Source of the DNA: Chitinophaga sp. GbtcB8
Lineage (GTDB): Bacteria; Bacteroidota; Bacteroidia; Chitinophagales; Chitinophagaceae
NCBI RefSeq assembly: GCF_019091455.1
Contig: NZ_JAGXJN010000012.1
Coordinates: 1-64,000, forward strand
DNA length: 64,000 bases
Direction: 5' to 3'
The notes under the pieces were generated by a model. That model ran no database searches. It was not told where the DNA came from and saw only the letters and a program-made list of their open reading frames with translations. The position numbers and the translations under genes were made by a program. Shown here piece after piece: positions 27,596 through 35,853 of this stretch; the first letter of the stretch is position 1, and each line of letters opens with the position of its first letter.

Positions 27596-27736
27596 CTCTT
27601 GTAGGTCCAGCAACGAACTGTGCCTGCCTGTTTGGCAAACGATGAAGCTTTTTGTTGTCGTAGCAGGGTTGGTGGTCTATTGGGCTTTATCAAGCGAATG
27701 ACGCCAGCCAAGGTCCGTTGTTTGGACCTACAAGAG
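27596..27736. repeat. Inverted-repeat element, MITE-like
   Basis: CTCTTGTAGGTCCA at 27596-27609 is perfectly inverted at 27723-27736, and the similarity continues inward into CAACG. A third partial copy (TTCTTTGTAGGTC) lies near 27500. The 113-nt interior has no gene that I can support. Together with its flanks it fills the 534-nt gene-free region 27352-27885. Confidence 0.5.
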
Positions 27737-27810
27737 CGGGCGTCACAGATCACGGTTGCGGTAGCACTGCTATTGCGCTGGCAGTTCAAGGATTTCAATG
27801 ACACATTATC

Positions 27811-27857
27811 CGCAAACATTCCGGTACAAATGGGAACCAGAACCAGTTGATAAGCAG
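27811..27857 (-). pseudogene. Fragment duplicated from the aminotransferase 3' end
   Basis: 27811-27840 matches 27977-28006 inside the aminotransferase gene at 27 of 30 bases, and after a 6-nt AACCAG duplication the match resumes to AAGCAG/GAGCAG. The minus frame reads LLINWFWFPFVPECLR, against LLTDWFLFAPECLR in the intact gene. This is a remnant of a second copy of that coding segment lying just beyond the intact gene's stop codon. Confidence 0.6.
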
Positions 27858-27885
27858 CTCTGCCAGGCTATTACTGCCCACTCAT

Positions 27886-29076
27886 TTACTGCCTGCTCAT
27901 TTTATCCAACGCTGCTGCAATCACCCCGCAGGCCTCTTTAATCTCCTCCTTACTAATAATCAATGGCGGCGCTATACGCAAACATTCCGGTGCAAACAGG
28001 AACCAGTCGGTGAGCAGGCCCTGGCTGATGCATTCATCTATCACCTTTTTGTTAAAGGGAAAGTCCGCTAACTCAATTGCCATCAGCAGGCCCTGGGAGC
28101 GTACTGCTTTAATGGCCGGGTGCTGCAGGTATTGGTGAAAAAGCTGCTCCTTTTCTTTAACCGATGGAATAATATCTTCATCCAGCAAGGCATTCAGGGC
28201 TGCTAAGCCGGCGGCGCAGCTAACAGGGTGGCCGCCAAAAGTGGTAATATGCCCCAGCACCGGGTTATGGGTAAGGCTCCACATAATATCGCGGGAGGAA
28301 ATAAAGGCCCCTAGCGGCATACCGCCGCCCAGGGCTTTGCCCAGCAATAATACATCCGGCACAATGCCAAACCGCTCAAAACCCCATAAGGCGCCGTTGC
28401 GGCCCAGACCACATTGTATCTCGTCCAGCACCAGGAGGGTGCCGGTTTGGGTACACTTTTCGCGCAGGGCGTGTAGCCATTCCTGTTGGGGCGGGCGTAC
28501 GCCTGCTTCGGCCTGCACGGTTTCTGCAATTACGCAGGCAGTGCGGGTAGTAATATGCTCCAGTGAGCTGAAATTATTATAATCCAGGTGCTGAATATCC
28601 GGCAGCAGGGGGCGGTAGGCATTGCGCCATTCCTCCTGCCCCATAATACTCAACGAGCCCTGGGTAGAGCCATGGTAGCTATTCTTAAAGGCAATGATCT
28701 CTGTACGGCCGGTATATCGTTTGGCCAGCTTCATGGCGCCTTCTACTGCTTCTGTACCGGAGTTGGTAAAGTACACGCTATCCAGCGCAGCAGGCAGGTG
28801 CTCCGTTAATCTGGCGGCAAAAGCTACCTGGGGCGATTGTACCAGCTCACCATACACCAGCAGGTGCATGTATTGCTGCGCCTGATCCTGTATGGCCTTT
28901 ACCACCTTTGGATGGCAGTGCCCAATATTACATACACTGATGCCTGCAATAAGATCCATGATGCGCTTGCCTGCTGCATCCCACATATACATTCCCTGGG
29001 CTTTGGTGATCTCCAGCGCCAGCGGGGCATCTGAAGTTTGTGCTACATGCCGTAAAAAAAGCTGCCGGTTGTTCAT
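27886..29076 (-). CDS. Class III PLP aminotransferase (acetylornithine/ornithine type)
   Basis: A 396-residue fold-type I aminotransferase. Motifs are FTNSGTEAVEGAMKLAKRYT for phosphate binding, NSYHGSTQGSLS, and VLDEIQCGLGRNGALWGFE, with the PLP lysine in LLGKALGGGMPLG (~246). Members use N-acetylornithine, ornithine, putrescine or similar amines with 2-oxoglutarate. No arginine or polyamine genes are nearby, so the substrate is open. The frame extends nine codons beyond ATG 29076 to 29103; the shorter start is chosen because MNNRQLFLRHVAQTS is the family-like start and a TACCTTCG box lies upstream. A decayed copy of its 3' end lies downstream. Confidence 0.88.
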   Translation of the reverse strand: MNNRQLFLRHVAQTSDAPLALEITKAQGMYMWDAAGKRIMDLIAGISVCNIGHCHPKVVKAIQDQAQQYMHLLVYGELVQSPQVAFAARLTEHLPAALDSVYFTNSGTEAVEGAMKLAKRYTGRTEIIAFKNSYHGSTQGSLSIMGQEEWRNAYRPLLPDIQHLDYNNFSSLEHITTRTACVIAETVQAEAGVRPPQQEWLHALREKCTQTGTLLVLDEIQCGLGRNGALWGFERFGIVPDVLLLGKALGGGMPLGAFISSRDIMWSLTHNPVLGHITTFGGHPVSCAAGLAALNALLDEDIIPSVKEKEQLFHQYLQHPAIKAVRSQGLLMAIELADFPFNKKVIDECISQGLLTDWFLFAPECLRIAPPLIISKEEIKEACGVIAAALDKMSRQ

Positions 29077-29291
29077 ACAAATGCGAAGGTAGTAATTATA
29101 CAAGCTTTTAGCTGTTGGTGATCAGCGCTTAGCTTTGGGAAAGAAAAATGGCCGGTTATAATAGAATAGAAAGAATATGCGTTCTATCTGATGGGCCATT
29201 ATGGATTATTATTTGTAGCGGTTAACTAATAACTTGCAGCTATTACAACTAACGGTTAAAAGTTAATTGCTAACTGCTATTAAATCTATAA

Positions 29292-29807
29292 ATGATGCCT
29301 GTTATACTACCAGTAAAAGGAATACAGCCGGAATTTGGCAACAACTGTTTTATTGCTCCCAACGCTACCATTGTAGGCGATGTAACTATGGGCAACGATT
29401 GCAGCATATGGTTTAATGCCGTGGTGCGGGGCGATGTGAACAGTATTCGTATAGGCAATAAGGTGAATATACAGGACGGCGCCGTTATTCACTGCACCTA
29501 CGAAAAAACAAAAGCCATTATTGGCAACAATGTATCCATAGGCCATAACGCCATTGTGCATGGCTGTACCGTAGATGATAATGTGCTGATAGGCATGGGC
29601 GCCATTGTAATGGATAATGCCCGTATTGGCAGCAACAGCATTATTGCCGCCGGGGCAGTGGTGCTGGAAGGTACCCAGGTAGAGGCAGGTACCATTTATG
29701 CCGGGGTGCCGGCTAAAAAGGTAAAAGACATCAGCCAGGAGTTGATCAGCGGCGAAATAGACCGGATTGCTAACAATTACCTCATGTATTCAGGCTGGTT
29801 CAAATAG
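29292..29807 (+). CDS. Gamma-class carbonic anhydrase-like hexapeptide protein
   Basis: A 171-residue left-handed beta-helix protein made of hexapeptide turns. The proposed metal ligands are His residues in GAVIHCTYE and SIGHNAIVHG; WFNAVVRGDV gives the conserved Arg-Asp pair, and YAGVPAKKVK the typical end. Family members form trimers that hydrate CO2 or, as YrdA/PaaY-like proteins, have other or lost activity. The start could be either of two adjacent ATGs (29292 or 29295). Two small lipoprotein genes follow on the same strand. Confidence 0.9.
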   Translation: MMPVILPVKGIQPEFGNNCFIAPNATIVGDVTMGNDCSIWFNAVVRGDVNSIRIGNKVNIQDGAVIHCTYEKTKAIIGNNVSIGHNAIVHGCTVDDNVLIGMGAIVMDNARIGSNSIIAAGAVVLEGTQVEAGTIYAGVPAKKVKDISQELISGEIDRIANNYLMYSGWFK

Positions 29808-29851
29808 TAAAAAATCATTATATTGCAGTAAATTACAAATTACAGATACCT

Positions 29852-30004
29852 ATGAAGAAACTTTTACTCCTGATGTGGCTTACCGCTATGGTGGCTACCG
29901 GGTGTGCTACACAAAACGGCTGCCCCGCCAATAACTTTTATACCAAAGGCAATAAAAGTGAGAACCGGAAGGCCCGTAAACAAATGGACAGCCGCGTATT
30001 CTAA
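29852..30004 (+). CDS. 50-residue lipoprotein, first of a pair
   Basis: A gene of 51 codons. The signal is MKKLLLLMWLTAMVATGC with the lipidated Cys at 18; the mature part is only 33 residues, begins CATQNGCP and is basic (Lys/Arg-rich). The second Cys five residues after the lipid Cys is shared with the next protein. It follows the carbonic anhydrase gene by 44 nt and precedes its partner by 15 nt. Function is unknown; such small lipoproteins with a GCP motif appear to be common in Chitinophagaceae (recollection). Confidence 0.7.
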   Translation: MKKLLLLMWLTAMVATGCATQNGCPANNFYTKGNKSENRKARKQMDSRVF

Positions 30005-30019
30005 GCTATTCCATACCCT

Positions 30020-30172
30020 ATGCGACACAAAATTACCCTATTACTGATTGTTGCCGGCCTGCTGACCATGAGCGCCTGCAAAACACAGAAAACCGGCTGT
30101 CCTCAACCCAAAAAGAACTGGGGTGCGGAAAAAGTGCTGGATGAGCTGAATAAACCCAAGAAACGGGGTTAA
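30020..30172 (+). CDS. 50-residue lipoprotein, second of a pair
   Basis: Also exactly 51 codons. The signal is MRHKITLLLIVAGLLTMSAC (lipid Cys at 20), followed by KTQKTGCPQPKKNWGAEKVL. It shares the pattern C-x-TQ-x(1-2)-GCP and the basic tail with its neighbour, indicating paralogy. Its stop codon overlaps the rsgA stop on the other strand by 4 nt, so the two transcripts are convergent without space for a terminator. Confidence 0.7.
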   Translation: MRHKITLLLIVAGLLTMSACKTQKTGCPQPKKNWGAEKVLDELNKPKKRG

Positions 30173-31098
30173 TAACGTTCTTCTTCTATGGTTTCCAGGA
30201 TGGTAGCGTAGCTGATGTACCTATCTGTATCTATCTCCCCCCCTTCTACGGCGGCTTTTACCGCGCAGCCAGGCTCATTGATATGCAGGCAGTTATTAAA
30301 CTGGCACTGTGTAATATAGGACTGCATTTCCAGGAAGTAATGCGATAATTCTGTTTTAGGGATGTCTATGATCCCGAACTCCCGCAAACCGGGGGTATCT
30401 ATTATTTGCCCGCCGCCCGGCAGGTCAAACATTTCTGCAAAAGTGGTGGTGTGCAGGCCTTTACCGCTCCAGCCGCTTACTTCTTTTGTACGCAGCTGCA
30501 TACCGGGCAGCAGCTGGTTAATAAGGGAGGATTTGCCTACCCCGGAGTGGCCGGACATTAAGGTTACCTTATCCTTCAGCACTTCCTGTACCTCGGTTAT
30601 CCCTTCGCCCTTAGCGGCGGAAATAAGCAGCACCGGGTAGCCAATATCCGTATACACATCTGCCATTTCCAGGAATTTTTCCCGGTCCTTTTCTTTCAGC
30701 AGGTCTTTTTTATTAAACACCAGAACAGCTGGAATGTGGTAGGCAGCGGCCGTTACCAGGAAGCGGTCTATAAACCCGCGGGAGGTGCGGGGCTCCTTAA
30801 TGGTGCATACCAGCACTGCCTGATCCAGGTTGGCGGCTACAATATGTTTGTGCGATCTTTTATGGGGAGAGCTGCGGACAATGTAATTGCGGCGTGGCGC
30901 AATTTCCGTGATCATGGCATTGGCCGCCTCTTTTTCTTCTTCCACTACTTCTACAATGTCGCCCACGGCAATGGGATTGGTAGAGGTAATGTCCTCATCC
31001 ATCTTAAAAACACCTTTCATACGGGCCTGGTAAAACCCGCCATCCACTGTTTTTACCTGGTACCAGCTGCCGGTAGATCTGTAAACGGTTCCTTGCAT
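30169..31098 (-). CDS. rsgA: Ribosome small subunit-dependent GTPase A
   Basis: A 309-residue circularly permuted GTPase that matures the 30S subunit. Order: N-terminal OB-fold, G4 motif VFNKKDLL (~130), G1/P-loop GHSGVGKSSLINQLL (~183), switch region with LHTTTFAEMFDLPGG, G3 IDTPGLREFG, then a zinc site CQFNNCLHINEPGC. A -7-like TAACTTCG (31106-31113, minus) six nt before the ATG suggests its own promoter with a very short leader, although the batA stop is only 12 nt upstream, so readthrough from the Bat operon is also possible. Confidence 0.96.
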   Translation of the reverse strand: MQGTVYRSTGSWYQVKTVDGGFYQARMKGVFKMDEDITSTNPIAVGDIVEVVEEEKEAANAMITEIAPRRNYIVRSSPHKRSHKHIVAANLDQAVLVCTIKEPRTSRGFIDRFLVTAAAYHIPAVLVFNKKDLLKEKDREKFLEMADVYTDIGYPVLLISAAKGEGITEVQEVLKDKVTLMSGHSGVGKSSLINQLLPGMQLRTKEVSGWSGKGLHTTTFAEMFDLPGGGQIIDTPGLREFGIIDIPKTELSHYFLEMQSYITQCQFNNCLHINEPGCAVKAAVEGGEIDTDRYISYATILETIEEERY

Positions 31099-31110
31099 GA
31101 AGGGGCGAAG

Positions 31111-32121
31111 TTACGGTAAACTACGGAAAGCCGTGTACCGCAGCACCACTTCCAGCAGCAGGCAGGCCAGGGCCAGCATAGCCAGCGGGAAGAAATGTTC
31201 TGCGTAACGTTTATAAGAGGTGATCTCTACCTTGGTTTTTTCCAGCTTATCAATTTCATCGTAAATGCGCTGTAAGGCTACGGTATTGGTGGCGCGGAAG
31301 TATTTACCGCCGGTTTCAGAAGATATTTTTTTCATCAGCTGCTCATCGATCTGCACATCCTGCATTTGCATCTGTATGCTGCCATCCGGCATAGTCATGG
31401 GGAAGGGCGCTTTGCCATAAGTACCAATACCAATGGTATATACCCGGATCTTAAAGGCTTTGGCTATTTCCAGCGCGGTAATGGGATCTACCAGACCGGT
31501 ATTATTCACCCCATCTGTAAGCAGGATAATGACCTTACTCTGGGCTTTGCTGCTGCGTAAACGGTCTACCGCGGTGGCCAGTCCCATTCCAATGGCAGTA
31601 CCATCCTGCAGCATACCGCTTTTTACCTGCATGATCTGGTTTTCCAGCACCGCATGGTCTGTAGTGATAGGGCATTGCGTAAAACTTTCGCCGGAAAAGA
31701 TCACCAGGCCAATACGGTCGCTGATGCGTTTATTCACAAAATCCACGGCTACTTTCTTGGCGGCTTCCAGGCGGTTAGGCTGCAGGTCTTCTGCCAGCAT
31801 ACTGCCGGAAATGTCTATACTCAGGGTAATGTCTATACCCTCACTGTCAATATTTTCAGAGGTATTGCTGGTTTGCGGGCGGGCCAGCGCTGTAACCAGG
31901 GCTGTAAAAGCCAGTACACGCAGTACCAGCAGCACCGGCCGGAACTGTACTTTCCAGGATACCGGCAGCCCTTTAAGGCCCTGTATGGAAGATACCTGCA
32001 AAGCACCCTGCTGCCGCTGCTGTTGTTTAAAATACCAGTAAATAAGCACCGGTACCAGTAACAATAACCAGAAACACCAGGGATAGGCAAATGTTATATT
32101 TTTCCAGATCGACAGGTCCAT
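31111..32121 (-). CDS. batA: BatA-like von Willebrand factor A membrane protein
   Basis: A 336-residue protein. Two N-terminal helices (PWCFWLLLLVPVLIYWYF and FRPVLLVLRVLAFTALVTAL) place the VWA domain in the periplasm; its metal-dependent site is visible as DISGSMLAED (~104), with ILLTDGVNNTG further on. A C-terminal helix ends the protein. In Bacteroides, Bat proteins support aerotolerance and stress survival. It is the last gene of moxR, DUF58, BatD-like, batA. The batB, batC and batE genes usual in this operon are not in the window. Confidence 0.9.
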   Translation of the reverse strand: MDLSIWKNITFAYPWCFWLLLLVPVLIYWYFKQQQRQQGALQVSSIQGLKGLPVSWKVQFRPVLLVLRVLAFTALVTALARPQTSNTSENIDSEGIDITLSIDISGSMLAEDLQPNRLEAAKKVAVDFVNKRISDRIGLVIFSGESFTQCPITTDHAVLENQIMQVKSGMLQDGTAIGMGLATAVDRLRSSKAQSKVIILLTDGVNNTGLVDPITALEIAKAFKIRVYTIGIGTYGKAPFPMTMPDGSIQMQMQDVQIDEQLMKKISSETGGKYFRATNTVALQRIYDEIDKLEKTKVEITSYKRYAEHFFPLAMLALACLLLEVVLRYTAFRSLP

Positions 32122-32224
32122 TAGTTCAATTACAAATTAATCAATTAATTATGCTGAAGGCTTAATGCTAAATGCGGATCGTGTTTTGTTGCAGACGTTT
32201 GCTTTGTGCTTTGTGCTTTCAGCG

Positions 32225-33226
32225 TTATGCTTTCTGTTTTGCGCTTTCTGCGTTCTGCGTTACCTCCGGTTTTGCGGCCGGTTTGGTCCACTCCACTATT
32301 TCAACGGCTTTGTACATACTTTCTTCGTGCTCCTGCGGTGTAGGCTGCAGCTTTGCAAACTTCGCCAGGTCGGCCAGCGACAACAGCGCCCGCAGCTTAT
32401 CGCGCTGCTGGTTCAGGATGGTCACCGGTTTTATGTTCTGCAACAGTTCTGCCGTAGTTTGTTCCAGCGCAGCTATGCCGAATTGCTCCTCAAAATAGGT
32501 ACGCAAAATATCCGTGAGCCTTGTATAATATTCTTTCACATTACCCTGTTGCCATACTTTTTCTGCATCCAGCTCTTTTAACAGGCGCAGGGTACGGTCG
32601 TACACCGGTTCCAGCGGCACTGCGGGCGCCACTTTTTCCTTAACCGGTCGCTTACGGAAGTATAACCACAGGCCAAGGGCCAACAGCACTACCGCTGCGC
32701 CAATAGCCATGTACAGCCAGTAATCCCAAATGTTCCAGGATACGGTGCGCACACTTTTAATAGGCTTAAATGCTTTGGTAGTATCTACGGCAACAGTGTT
32801 TACATCTATACCAATGGGCTCCGAAAAAGCAGAGTCCACCATACCGGCAGGGGAAAATACATCAAACCGCAGTGCGGGTATATCCCAGCGGCCGGAGTCA
32901 AAGCTGGTAAGGGTAAAGGTTTGTTTAAAAAATGTTTCGTTGTTACCGGCATTGGTAACAGTATCCAGCTTAGAGCGGTCTACTACCTCCCAATGATTAA
33001 AGGAATCCGGCAGGTTAGGGAAAGTGAGCCGCAGGCTGGCGGCTTTCAGCTGGTTCAGATCTACTTTGGCAGACAGCTCCACTTTAACCTGTTCGCCTAT
33101 ACGTATCTTATCGGTATCGGCCAGGGCTTTTACCTGGTAATGGTCCTGGGCCAGCAAGCGGAAAGGACACAGGTATCCCAGCAATACACATAAAAAAATA
33201 CGCTGTAAGATTATTCTTTTTCGCAT
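32225..33226 (-). CDS. BatD/DUF4381-like membrane protein of the Bat operon
   Basis: A 333-residue protein with a signal peptide ending LLAQ, a periplasmic beta-rich domain (KVELSAKVDLNQLKAASLRL), a central transmembrane helix (LYMAIGAAVVLLALGLWLYF, ~172-191), and a cytoplasmic helical part with YYTRLTDILRTYFEEQFG. This layout agrees with the protein encoded between the DUF58 and VWA genes in Bacteroidetes moxR operons. The C-terminal end (TQNAESAKQKA) and the following 100 nt show low-complexity GCTTTGTGCTTT runs, suggesting the 3' end drifted. It follows the DUF58 gene by 25 nt. Confidence 0.72.
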   Translation of the reverse strand: MRKRIILQRIFLCVLLGYLCPFRLLAQDHYQVKALADTDKIRIGEQVKVELSAKVDLNQLKAASLRLTFPNLPDSFNHWEVVDRSKLDTVTNAGNNETFFKQTFTLTSFDSGRWDIPALRFDVFSPAGMVDSAFSEPIGIDVNTVAVDTTKAFKPIKSVRTVSWNIWDYWLYMAIGAAVVLLALGLWLYFRKRPVKEKVAPAVPLEPVYDRTLRLLKELDAEKVWQQGNVKEYYTRLTDILRTYFEEQFGIAALEQTTAELLQNIKPVTILNQQRDKLRALLSLADLAKFAKLQPTPQEHEESMYKAVEIVEWTKPAAKPEVTQNAESAKQKA

Positions 33227-33251
33227 GATGGTTTTTGCTCCGCTTTAAAAC

Positions 33252-34118
33252 TTATGCCCGGTTCAGGAAAAATGTTTGCAATGCTTTTACGTAATCTTCG
33301 TCGGTACGTACGCTTACCAGCTCAGCCCCGCTTTTCAGGAATGCGCTGCGGCAGTATTGTGTGTGCTGCAGGAACTGCTGGGTGTAATATTGCTGCACCC
33401 GTTTATCAGCAGCATCCACCCACTGGCGGCCGCCTGTTTCAGCATCCACGGTCTGTATAAGGCCTACCGGCGGCAGCTCTTTATCGCGCTGGTCATACAC
33501 ATGTATACCTACCATATCATGCCGGCGGGAGGCTATGGTTAATGCATCCTGGTAGTCGCCTGCCAGGAAATCGCTCAGCAGGAAAACAATACTCCGCTTT
33601 TTAGCGGCATTGTTGAAGAAGCGAAGGGTTTCCCGGATATTGGTGCCTTTCTTTTTAGGTTTGAAAGACAGCAGCTCGCGGATAATGAACAGGATATGTG
33701 ATTTGCCCTTTTTGGGAGGAATGTATTTCTCCACCCCATCGCTAAAAAATATCACCCCCACCTTATCATTGTTATTGATAGCGGAAAAGGCCAGTACGGC
33801 GCATATTTCCGTTGTAAGGTTACGTTTATTCTGGTGCACGGTACCAAATGCAGAGCTTTCACTTACATCCACCAGCAGCATTACCGTTAGCTCTCTTTCC
33901 TCTTCAAAGATCTTTACAAAGGGATGGTTGAACCGTGCTGTTACATTCCAGTCAATAGACCGTACATCATCTCCAAACTGGTATTCCCTTACCTCACTGA
34001 ACGACATGCCCCTTCCTTTAAAGGCGCTGTGGTACTCCCCGGAAAAAATGTGGTTGGAGAGCCCGCGGGTCTTCATTTCTATGCGTCTTACCTTTTTGAG
34101 TATTTCTGCTGTATCCAC
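33252..34118 (-). CDS. DUF58 domain protein (VWA-like, MoxR-associated)
   Basis: A 288-residue soluble protein. The DUF58 signature is clear: GRGMSFSEVREYQFGDDVRS followed by IDWNVTARFNHPFVKIFEEE. Later strands (VMLLVDVSESSAFG, IVFLLSDFLAGDY) show a VWA-like fold. Such proteins are proposed partners of MoxR ATPases. It is the second gene in the operon, 55 nt after moxR, and AT-rich repeats of the ATTAATAATTA type fill that gap. Confidence 0.9.
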   Translation of the reverse strand: MDTAEILKKVRRIEMKTRGLSNHIFSGEYHSAFKGRGMSFSEVREYQFGDDVRSIDWNVTARFNHPFVKIFEEERELTVMLLVDVSESSAFGTVHQNKRNLTTEICAVLAFSAINNNDKVGVIFFSDGVEKYIPPKKGKSHILFIIRELLSFKPKKKGTNIRETLRFFNNAAKKRSIVFLLSDFLAGDYQDALTIASRRHDMVGIHVYDQRDKELPPVGLIQTVDAETGGRQWVDAADKRVQQYYTQQFLQHTQYCRSAFLKSGAELVSVRTDEDYVKALQTFFLNRA

Positions 34119-34173
34119 CCAGTCAAATAATTAAGAATGAATAATTAATAATTAATAGTGAAGGCCGGTTAGC

Positions 34174-35175
34174 TTATGGTACTTCAACGGCATTCAGTAT
34201 TTCGCTCAGGATGTTCTCAGAGGTTACGTTCTCTGCTTCTGCTTCGTAGGTAAGGCCTACGCGGTGGCGCATTACATCAAAACAAATGCTGCGCACATCT
34301 TCCGGTATCACGTATCCGCGGCGTTTCATGAACGCATAGGATTTTGCAGCCCAGGCCAAACTAATGCTGGCGCGGGGCGATCCGCCGTAGGAGATCAGCG
34401 GTTTCAGCTTTTGCAGCTTATACTCTTCCGGGTGGCGGGTAGCAAATACAATATCCAGTATATAACGTTCTATTTTCTCATCCATATACACTTCCCTAAC
34501 CAGCTTGCGGGCCTGCACAATATCGGCCGGGTTTATTACCGGGTTAATGGCGCTCATACCGTCGGGGTTCAGGTTCTGGCGGATGATGTGTCTTTCTTCT
34601 TCCTTGGTGGGATAGCCGATCACTACTTTCAGCATGAAACGGTCTACCTGTGCTTCGGGCAGGGTATAGGTACCTTCCTGCTCTATCGGGTTCTGGGTGG
34701 CCAGTACCAGGAAAGGCTCTTCCAGCTTAAAGGTAGTATCGCCAATAGTGATCTGCTTTTCCTGCATGGCTTCCAGCAGGGCGCTCTGCACTTTTGCCGG
34801 GGCACGGTTAATTTCATCTGCCAGGATAAAGTTGGCAAAGATGGGCCCTTTACGCACCACAAACTCATTGCGCTGCTGGTTATAGATCATGGTACCTACC
34901 ACATCGGCCGGTAAAAGGTCCGGTGTGAACTGTATACGGCTGAATTTTGCATTAATAGCGGATGCTAAAGACTTGATGGACAAGGTTTTTGCCAGACCAG
35001 GCACCCCTTCCAGCAGCACGTGCCCCTGGGCCAGCAGGCCAATTAAAAGGCGTTCTACCATGTAGCGCTGGCCAACTATCACTTTTCCCAGCTCAATATT
35101 CAACAGGTCAACGAATGCGCTGGCCTGGTGGATCTTTTCATTCAATTGACGGATATCTTGCGATGTATTCTCCAT
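34174..35175 (-). CDS. MoxR-family AAA+ ATPase
   Basis: A 333-residue AAA+ chaperone. Walker A is LLEGVPGLAKTLSIKSLA, Walker B FILADEINRAPAKVQSALLE, sensor 1 LATQNPIEQEGTYTLPEAQ, and the C-terminal lid contains SPRASISLAWAAKSYAF. MoxR proteins are thought to assist insertion of metals or assembly of VWA-domain complexes; its partners here are the DUF58 and BatA proteins downstream. It is the first gene of the operon; no confident promoter was seen in the AT-rich upstream region. Confidence 0.93.
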   Translation of the reverse strand: MENTSQDIRQLNEKIHQASAFVDLLNIELGKVIVGQRYMVERLLIGLLAQGHVLLEGVPGLAKTLSIKSLASAINAKFSRIQFTPDLLPADVVGTMIYNQQRNEFVVRKGPIFANFILADEINRAPAKVQSALLEAMQEKQITIGDTTFKLEEPFLVLATQNPIEQEGTYTLPEAQVDRFMLKVVIGYPTKEEERHIIRQNLNPDGMSAINPVINPADIVQARKLVREVYMDEKIERYILDIVFATRHPEEYKLQKLKPLISYGGSPRASISLAWAAKSYAFMKRRGYVIPEDVRSICFDVMRHRVGLTYEAEAENVTSENILSEILNAVEVP

Positions 35176-35282
35176 GCGATGTATGTGTTTTTCAAGTTTG
35201 CTAAAATAAACATTCTACTCACAAAACGCTGTAGCACAGCCGGGTTAGGCAGTTAAAGTGCTGTTAATATAATTAAGAATTA

Positions 35283-35404
35283 TTAATTACGTACTGTAAA
35301 CAGCTGTAGCAAATGGTCAAAATTCTAATTATTCATATCATAATGATTTTCAATTGCATTCATGCTCCGCTTCGCGGAGTCATAATTGAATAATTCGTAA
35401 TTAA
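35283..35404. repeat. AT-rich element with terminal inverted repeats and an inner hairpin
   Basis: TTAATTACG (35283-35291) is inverted at 35396-35404 (CGTAATTAA). Inside lies a hairpin CTCCGC-TTC-GCGGAG (35365-35379) whose stem extends imperfectly. It occupies most of the 336-nt gene-free region 35176-35511; nothing else is visible there apart from TACCTTTA (35463-35470), a possible -7 box for the next gene. Confidence 0.4.
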
Positions 35405-35511
35405 CCCGGCGGCCCCAAGTTAATAAAGCCCTGCCATATTTATATCATCTTTTTTTATAACGTACCTTTACAGCTATAACAAATCATTACCTGACAATCA
35501 CATATATACTT

Positions 35512-35850
35512 ATGAGCGATTTTGAGCAGCAATGGAACGGGGTTATCAACCAGTTAACCGAACGTTTTGGTAAGAAGCCGAATATGGAAGCAATCCTGTT
35601 CCTGATAGGCATTCAGGAGTTAGGAAAACTGAAAAAGAAATATACCAAAGAGCAGAAACAGGACCTGATGCATATTGCTACCTGTACCCTGCTAAGCCAA
35701 AGCGGCTATTACGAGCTGGACGGCTATGACCAGGACGGTTGGCCGCATTTTAAGGAAACAGCGCCCATTCCCAAGATGGGTATGGCCGAGCAGGAAAGAT
35801 TTCTGCAGGAGCATATCATTGCGTATTTTGAGGAAGAGGGAGAAGAATAA
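35512..35850 (+). CDS. Conserved hypothetical protein
   Basis: A 112-residue soluble, acidic, mostly helical protein. Visible segments are MEAILFLIGIQELGKLKKKY, KQDLMHIATCTLLSQSGYYE and a C-terminal acidic FEEEGEE. It has no signal peptide, membrane helix or known motif. The composition and close coupling (3 nt before the GNAT gene) make it a real gene. I do not recognise its function. Confidence 0.8.
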   Translation: MSDFEQQWNGVINQLTERFGKKPNMEAILFLIGIQELGKLKKKYTKEQKQDLMHIATCTLLSQSGYYELDGYDQDGWPHFKETAPIPKMGMAEQERFLQEHIIAYFEEEGEE

Positions 35851-35853
35851 ACC

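Noticed and set aside
27583..27819. 78-codon minus frame in the 27.5-27.9 kb gap
   Set aside because: It spans the inverted-repeat element; its sequence is Arg/Ser/Cys-rich without motifs and has no start support.
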